Of a stretch of 64,000 nucleotides of DNA, positions 59,827 through 64,000 are shown piece after piece. The notes below the pieces were generated by a model. The model had not been told where the DNA came from. It saw nothing but the letters and a program-made list of their open reading frames with translations, and did not search any database. The stretch is from assembly GCA_035286585.1 (NCBI GenBank), contig DATEDC010000099.1:6293-70292 (forward strand), in the 5' to 3' direction. The position numbers and the translations under genes are program-made. The first letter of the stretch is position 1; every line of letters starts with the position of its first letter. The stretch comes from DSOS01 sp035286585 (GTDB lineage: Bacteria > Chloroflexota > Anaerolineae > Anaerolineales > UBA4823).

Positions 59827-61075
59827 GCTGATCCTCCTCACTGGCGGGCTCACCCGCGCTTTCTGCCTGTTGGGGCTCGACTTGTTCCTGTGTGACCTCC
59901 ATTTTACGTATCTTTGGATATCGCGTTCTGGCACGTTTGTTTAGATCTAGAGCGACCAGGATGACCATGCTGCCAACCACACCGGGTATGAAGAACTTAT
60001 AAAATTGATTTACATAATACACAACAGGATTATGTTCCAGAGATGGGATGTAATGTGAGAGCCAGGAATCGGGAAAGTTAATGGTGGCATCGGGGTGGCA
60101 TAACTGGCAGCGGATTAAGAGATTTTCTTTCACCTGCAAGCCCCTCTCAGGATCGTCGGTAGCTTTAATGTCGTGGATACTATGGCAGTCATAGCAGACT
60201 GGCTTATTCGTCTCCGCGTCCGGGGTGATTTTTTCGAAGAGCGTGACGGTGGTGCCGTGGAAATCAGCTACATAAGTATTCAATACATCGGTGGAGAGGC
60301 CATATTTTGCCATGCGCTCTTCATCGGTGTGACACTTTGAGCAGATTTGCGGCGACTTCAAGCGAAATGAGGCAACGGTGGGGTCTTCAATGTTATGCAC
60401 ACCGTGACAGTCGATGCAGGTGGGCACATCCGGATTGCCGGCTTCAATCAGGGCTGAGCCATGGACGGATTCTTGGTACTTTTCGTAAATGGCGCTGTGA
60501 CACTGCGCACAGGTTTGGGGTATCCACACATGAGCATCGACGAGCAACTCGCCCGTTGTCCGGTCTTTGAGGGGGCGGACGGCGTGTGCGGTGTGGCAAT
60601 CGGTACAGATGGCAGTTTCTCGTTTGCCCTCTGCCAGAGCTCGGGAATGGACGCTATCCTGGGCGAGGGCATATTGCTGCTCATGGCAGCCCCGGCAAGC
60701 CTGGTAGAGATCCAGGCTGGCAGCGCGCAGGTCGCTGGCGCTATAGGCTGGGTGTGGGTATTCACCCACTGAGCGGTGGCATTGCACGCAGGCATAGCCC
60801 AACTCGCCGTGGATGGAATTGTTGTAATCGTCCGGGTTTACGTACACCTCCAGGAGATCGCCATTCTCCATAGGCATCGTCAAACCGGGCTGACCGTGGC
60901 ATTCCAAACAGGTTTCGTTCCCGATTGATAAAGGCGAGAGGGTGGGAGTGGCTGCGGGCTCGATCTGAAATGATAACCCGGCTAATGTGACCTGAGATAC
61001 GGCGATAAATGCCAAGATAAACAACACGCCCGCAGCCAGCAGGGTGTAGCGTCGAGATTGCCGGTGAAATATCAT
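59810..61075 (-). CDS. Membrane-anchored nonahaem cytochrome c (copy 2)
   Basis: 421 residues. N-terminal signal/anchor helix, then nine CxxCH haem sites (CLECH, CVQCH, CRGCH, CTDCH, CAQCH, CIDCH, CSKCH, CYDCH, CQLCH), then a second helix near residue 370 and a short cytosolic tail. Several motifs occur as CTDCHTAH / CIDCHGVH / CYDCHSIH, a pattern of stacked haem pairs. Belongs to the NapC/cytochrome c3-like multihaem group. It would shuttle electrons between a membrane cytochrome b and an outside partner. Overlaps the cytochrome b gene upstream by 4 bases and downstream by 17. Confidence 0.88.
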   Translation of the reverse strand: MIFHRQSRRYTLLAAGVLFILAFIAVSQVTLAGLSFQIEPAATPTLSPLSIGNETCLECHGQPGLTMPMENGDLLEVYVNPDDYNNSIHGELGYACVQCHRSVGEYPHPAYSASDLRAASLDLYQACRGCHEQQYALAQDSVHSRALAEGKRETAICTDCHTAHAVRPLKDRTTGELLVDAHVWIPQTCAQCHSAIYEKYQESVHGSALIEAGNPDVPTCIDCHGVHNIEDPTVASFRLKSPQICSKCHTDEERMAKYGLSTDVLNTYVADFHGTTVTLFEKITPDAETNKPVCYDCHSIHDIKATDDPERGLQVKENLLIRCQLCHPDATINFPDSWLSHYIPSLEHNPVVYYVNQFYKFFIPGVVGSMVILVALDLNKRARTRYPKIRKMEVTQEQVEPQQAESAGEPASEEDQHGSLS

Positions 61076-61806
61076 CCCTGACTTTCTCCTCGGTCAGGGT
61101 TTTCGCTGCTTTCACCAGTCAGGTGATGGTACTCCAGTTCGTGGTAGGTGCGCATGTCGTTTTCGTTGAGCCAACCGGTAAAGATGCTCAGGTTAAGCCG
61201 CTCGATGTGCACGTGATATACATGCCAGATGAAGACGAAGATGCCAATGACGATCGCTTCTGTGCTGTGAGCTAACTTGGTAGCCGGGATGATCCCTCCA
61301 GGGAGCAAGCGGGTGAAGAATTCGGGAAACCAAATGATGAAGCCGGTAATAACCATGATCCCGATGGCAAAAAACATGAACCAATAGGTGAATTTTTGCT
61401 CGAAATTATATTTCCCAAAAAGAGGTTTCTTGCTGTTGAAAAAGGACAGATATTTGATCATCTGCCAGGCGTCCTTGATGTCTTTCCAGGTCGGCAGCAT
61501 ATCTCCGGGGAGGTTGCGGCGAGCCAGCAAGTAGAACGCGTTTGCCAGGTGATAGATGACCACCAGGGTCAGAACGATGGCAGCGATGCGATGGACTTGC
61601 TGGACGAACTGCAGCCGCTCGGGCGTGGAGAGGAGATTGTGACTCCAGGTGGCGAGGCGATATTTTTGCGGCAGCCCGGTGAGGAGCAATACGATAACCG
61701 ACAACATCAACAGCAAATGCTCCCAACGCTGACCAACGGTGAAACGGTGGAACGTACGAATGATTCCGATGCGATTATTGGCAGAGTGGTTCGAGGTCGT
61801 ACTCAT
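61072..61806 (-). CDS. Cytochrome b, formate-dehydrogenase-gamma type (copy 1)
   Basis: 244 residues, four to five helices. QRWEHLLLML, QQVHRIAAIVL, KLAHSTEAIVIG and FIWHVYHVHIERLN hold the likely haem b ligands. It is a paralogue of the cytochrome b at 58618 but has no haem c domain. Overlaps both nonahaem genes by 4 bases, so stoichiometry is probably fixed by coupled translation. Confidence 0.87.
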   Translation of the reverse strand: MSTTSNHSANNRIGIIRTFHRFTVGQRWEHLLLMLSVIVLLLTGLPQKYRLATWSHNLLSTPERLQFVQQVHRIAAIVLTLVVIYHLANAFYLLARRNLPGDMLPTWKDIKDAWQMIKYLSFFNSKKPLFGKYNFEQKFTYWFMFFAIGIMVITGFIIWFPEFFTRLLPGGIIPATKLAHSTEAIVIGIFVFIWHVYHVHIERLNLSIFTGWLNENDMRTYHELEYHHLTGESSENPDRGESQG

Positions 61807-62900
61807 CGGAGGCCTCTCCTGGCTCGCTCTACCGTGGAGCGAATAATCTGCAAGATTACGTAGATAAGAGACAGGCCCAAAACGAAGGGGGCGAAACTGG
61901 CGTAGAATGCCTGGGTGTAGAAGATGAAGGGTGTACGCTGCAGGCTGACTTCATGGTGCCCGGTCCAGGCTCCGGTCCAATTGGGACTGGCATCGGGGTG
62001 GCATTTTTGACACGTTTGCAACAGGTTCTGCTCGTTCACCAGGGAATCCGCATCGTCAGTTTTACGGATATTATGGATGCCATGACAATCGGTGCAGACC
62101 GCGCTGTCATGCCAGATCGTGGGCCAACGAGCTTTGTATACAGAAACATCCACGCCGTGCCAGGAGAGCTCATAAAGCTCGTATACGTTGCTGGGTAAAT
62201 TATATTTCGCCATCAGCTCTGGATCGGCGTGACAGCCGGCGCATAGATCGGGGGATTGGACGCGAAATAGTTCGGTACGCGGGTCCTGGATGTTATGGAC
62301 ACCATGACAATCGGTGCAGACGGGCACATCGGGGTTGGATTGCTCGATGAGAGCGTCACCGTGAACGCTGGCGTGATACTCTTCATATATCGTAGTGTGG
62401 CACTGCCCGCAGATGGTTGAGACATGAGCGCGCGGCTCGTCTGGGTCCTGCACATCATGAGCTCCATGGCAGTCGGTACAGATCGGGGCATCCAGGTTCC
62501 CGGCCAGGGCGACCTGAGCGTGCATGCTATCCAGGGCTTTATCATAATTGTCGGAGTGGCATTTTTGGCAGGATTGATACAGGGCGCGCGCCAGCTCGCG
62601 CTTATTTTGATAATCCAGATCTGGATGCGGATAGGTTTGGATTTCGGTGTGGCAGGCATTGCATTCGATGCCGACTTGATTGTGCACCGATACAGCCAGG
62701 GCTTCAGCCGAGATGTACAAGGGCAGCGACTCCCCGCTGGGTAATACCATCTGCAGGTCTGGGTTGCCGTGGCAACTCAGACAGTAGTCAGTCGTTTCTC
62801 CAGCCCGAGCGGGGGTTGCAGTCAACAGCGCTGCCACAGAGATCAAGACGACCGAGACGAGAACGGCTGCCATGCTTCGCATATGGCTATGGTTTACCAT
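61803..62900 (-). CDS. Membrane-anchored nonahaem cytochrome c (copy 1)
   Basis: 365 residues. Signal peptide (cut near residue 32), then nine CxxCH sites (CLSCH, CNACH, CQKCH, CTDCH, CGQCH, CTDCH, CAGCH, CTDCH, CQKCH) and a C-terminal membrane helix. The same order and spacing as the copy at 59810 show a duplication. With the following cytochrome b it forms a c-b module. Confidence 0.88.
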   Translation of the reverse strand: MVNHSHMRSMAAVLVSVVLISVAALLTATPARAGETTDYCLSCHGNPDLQMVLPSGESLPLYISAEALAVSVHNQVGIECNACHTEIQTYPHPDLDYQNKRELARALYQSCQKCHSDNYDKALDSMHAQVALAGNLDAPICTDCHGAHDVQDPDEPRAHVSTICGQCHTTIYEEYHASVHGDALIEQSNPDVPVCTDCHGVHNIQDPRTELFRVQSPDLCAGCHADPELMAKYNLPSNVYELYELSWHGVDVSVYKARWPTIWHDSAVCTDCHGIHNIRKTDDADSLVNEQNLLQTCQKCHPDASPNWTGAWTGHHEVSLQRTPFIFYTQAFYASFAPFVLGLSLIYVILQIIRSTVERARRGLR

Positions 62901-63093
62901 GTGCCAACCCTCCTTCGTCGTTGCCTGAATAGCTGTTTTCGTTGTTATATCCAGGGGGAGGCGGGGGGCTCTCGCGGATAAACCCCAACTTCCTGAGCAG
63001 GTAAGAGATCGCCAACATTACAACCAGGGGGATCAAACAGCGCACGACGAAAAGCAATACGATCAAGAATGGGTTGGCTGTTGCTTTATCCAT
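62887..63093 (-). CDS. Small single-span membrane protein
   Basis: 68 residues from ATG 63093 (GGAG 9 bases upstream). One long hydrophobic helix (about 9-33, FLIVLLFVVRCLIPLVVMLA), then a Pro-rich polar tail (PPPPPGYNNENSYSGNDEG). No family recognised. It overlaps the nonahaem gene by 14 bases, so it is a likely small subunit or assembly factor of the cytochrome complex. Confidence 0.6.
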   Translation of the reverse strand: MDKATANPFLIVLLFVVRCLIPLVVMLAISYLLRKLGFIRESPPPPPGYNNENSYSGNDEGGLAHGKP

Positions 63094-63287
63094 GGTAGCA
63101 CGCTCCAGGGTCAGGCGCCAGGTATAACTTAACCTGGAGGTTTTGGGCAGCAAGGTTCAACGCTGCGCGCAGAAGCTCGGTGCAAACGGTGAAAGTATAC
63201 CTGATTTTGGGAGAGCCTATCTGACGTATTCCGGGCCGGATTTTACATCCGATTGTGCGTGTTAAGGCCGGGTGGGCTGCTGGTAAC

Positions 63288-64000
63288 TTAATGCGCCTCA
63301 CCTTTTGGGAAGAGCGGCAGATAACGCACCCCAAGGGTCAACATAAGCAGGATATACCCGATAATCCCTACCGCAATAGCCCATTCAGCCAACCCAGGCA
63401 AATATTCCCCGGCTGGCAGCCGATAGAGGGTTCCGGGAGAGAAGTTTACCGGCACGAACAAACCGGTCACAGTGACGTTCCAGCGATTGAAAATGATCCC
63501 GAGCACCGCGCAGAACGCGCCCACCACCAGATTGACTGGACGCTGGTTATAGCGCGGCAAGAGGAACATCAAAACGGGGATAAGGATGCCGATGATCATC
63601 TCGCCAACCCAGAAACCAAAGTTATAGGGTGTCTGGCTATTGAGCACATGTAACGCTTCGGATACCGCTGGAGTACGTCCATAATAACTTACCGCGGCAA
63701 GGTCCCAAAAGCGGATGTACGCATAGACTAACAGGGTTAACCCGCTGGCGCGGGCGATAATACGCAGGATATTATGTGGGACCGTGCGCTTACCGGTAAT
63801 CCATTCCAGCACGAAGGCGACTGCCATGGTTAGAGCGGGACCAACGGCTACAGCTGAGAGGATGAACATGATCGGCATGCTGGGCTTGAACCAGATCGGC
63901 CTGGATTTTATGATACCGTAGGTGGCTCCGAGGGAGGATTGGTGCAACAATGAGACCAACAACCCCAACAAGGCCAGCACTGGTGCAATTTTATGTACGC
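63288..64000 (-). CDS. NrfD/PsrC-like polytopic membrane subunit (5' partial)
   Basis: At least 237 residues; the frame stays open to the right edge, so the N-terminus is outside. About six helices are visible. The PHNILRIIARASGLTLLVYAYIRFWDL and NFGFWVGEMIIGILIPVLM blocks and the final helices are typical of NrfD-family quinone-binding subunits (as in Hmc/Qrc/ACIII-type complexes). It would pass electrons between the quinone pool and iron-sulfur or multihaem partners. The 194 bases between it and the small membrane protein gene show no clear feature. Confidence 0.8.
   Translation of the reverse strand, partial: VHKIAPVLALLGLLVSLLHQSSLGATYGIIKSRPIWFKPSMPIMFILSAVAVGPALTMAVAFVLEWITGKRTVPHNILRIIARASGLTLLVYAYIRFWDLAAVSYYGRTPAVSEALHVLNSQTPYNFGFWVGEMIIGILIPVLMFLLPRYNQRPVNLVVGAFCAVLGIIFNRWNVTVTGLFVPVNFSPGTLYRLPAGEYLPGLAEWAIAVGIIGYILLMLTLGVRYLPLFPKGEAH

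Overview
The window looks like a chromosomal stretch of an anaerobic or facultative bacterium of the Chloroflexota, probably class Anaerolineae. This is inferred from gene style, not from a marker gene. The pointers are exported lipoproteins with Thr/Pro linkers and an NBR1-like Ig domain, PKD/TIG/DNRLRE surface proteins, a large zinc-ribbon cyclase/AAA/TPR regulator, multihaem cytochrome c with NrfD-type membrane subunits, and many small minus-strand operons. I saw no rRNA, tRNA or CRISPR array.

Layout. (1) 1-9 kb: end of a surface-polysaccharide locus (GHMP heptose kinase, SIS-GAF isomerase, Wzz/BY-kinase), then exported proteins and an exported PCMT. (2) 9-12.8 kb, minus strand: a polytopic spermidine-synthase-like protein and a membrane thioredoxin whose first active-site Cys codon is an in-frame TGA with a bSECIS-like hairpin, so a candidate selenoprotein; also a small secreted protein. 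(3) 12.8-21.6 kb, minus strand: a signalling/redox locus with a UBP zinc finger, a cyclic-nucleotide-binding histidine kinase fused to a CoA-binding domain, a DUF3307 protein, an adenylate-cyclase-like regulator split into cyclase/AAA and TPR ORFs, a REC/glutaredoxin-like/TrxR-like flavoprotein that has lost its CxxC motifs, and a rhodanese. (4) 21.7-23.5 kb: a GNAT and a GT2 glycosyltransferase. (5) 23.7-25.1 kb: an intact IS256-like element with inverted repeats and 8-bp target duplications, inserted at the edge of the next promoter. (6) 25.1-34.4 kb: a compact operon with all seven shikimate-pathway activities plus chorismate mutase, prephenate dehydrogenase and an aminotransferase, preceded by a promoter, a Tyr-rich leader peptide and an intrinsic terminator (attenuator). 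(7) 34.5-44.8 kb: assorted metabolic genes, a TIG-repeat membrane protein, an M28 peptidase, a two-domain nuclease, hutH and a VOC protein. (8) 44.9-51.9 kb, minus strand: a polar amino-acid ABC transporter, a GlcD-GlcE fusion and a class III aminotransferase. (9) 52-56 kb: small genes, tatA, and an FmdE-family gene behind a candidate molybdenum-cofactor riboswitch with a plausible terminator switch. (10) 56.4-64 kb, minus strand: NrfD-like subunit (cut by the right edge), two tandem copies of a nonahaem cytochrome c plus cytochrome b module, and a NarX/NarL-type two-component pair.

The genes group into envelope building, aromatic amino-acid synthesis under tyrosine attenuation, amino-acid uptake and breakdown, and quinone-linked electron transfer. 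The strongest leads for new biology are the cyclic-nucleotide/redox signalling locus and the candidate selenocysteine thioredoxin beside it.
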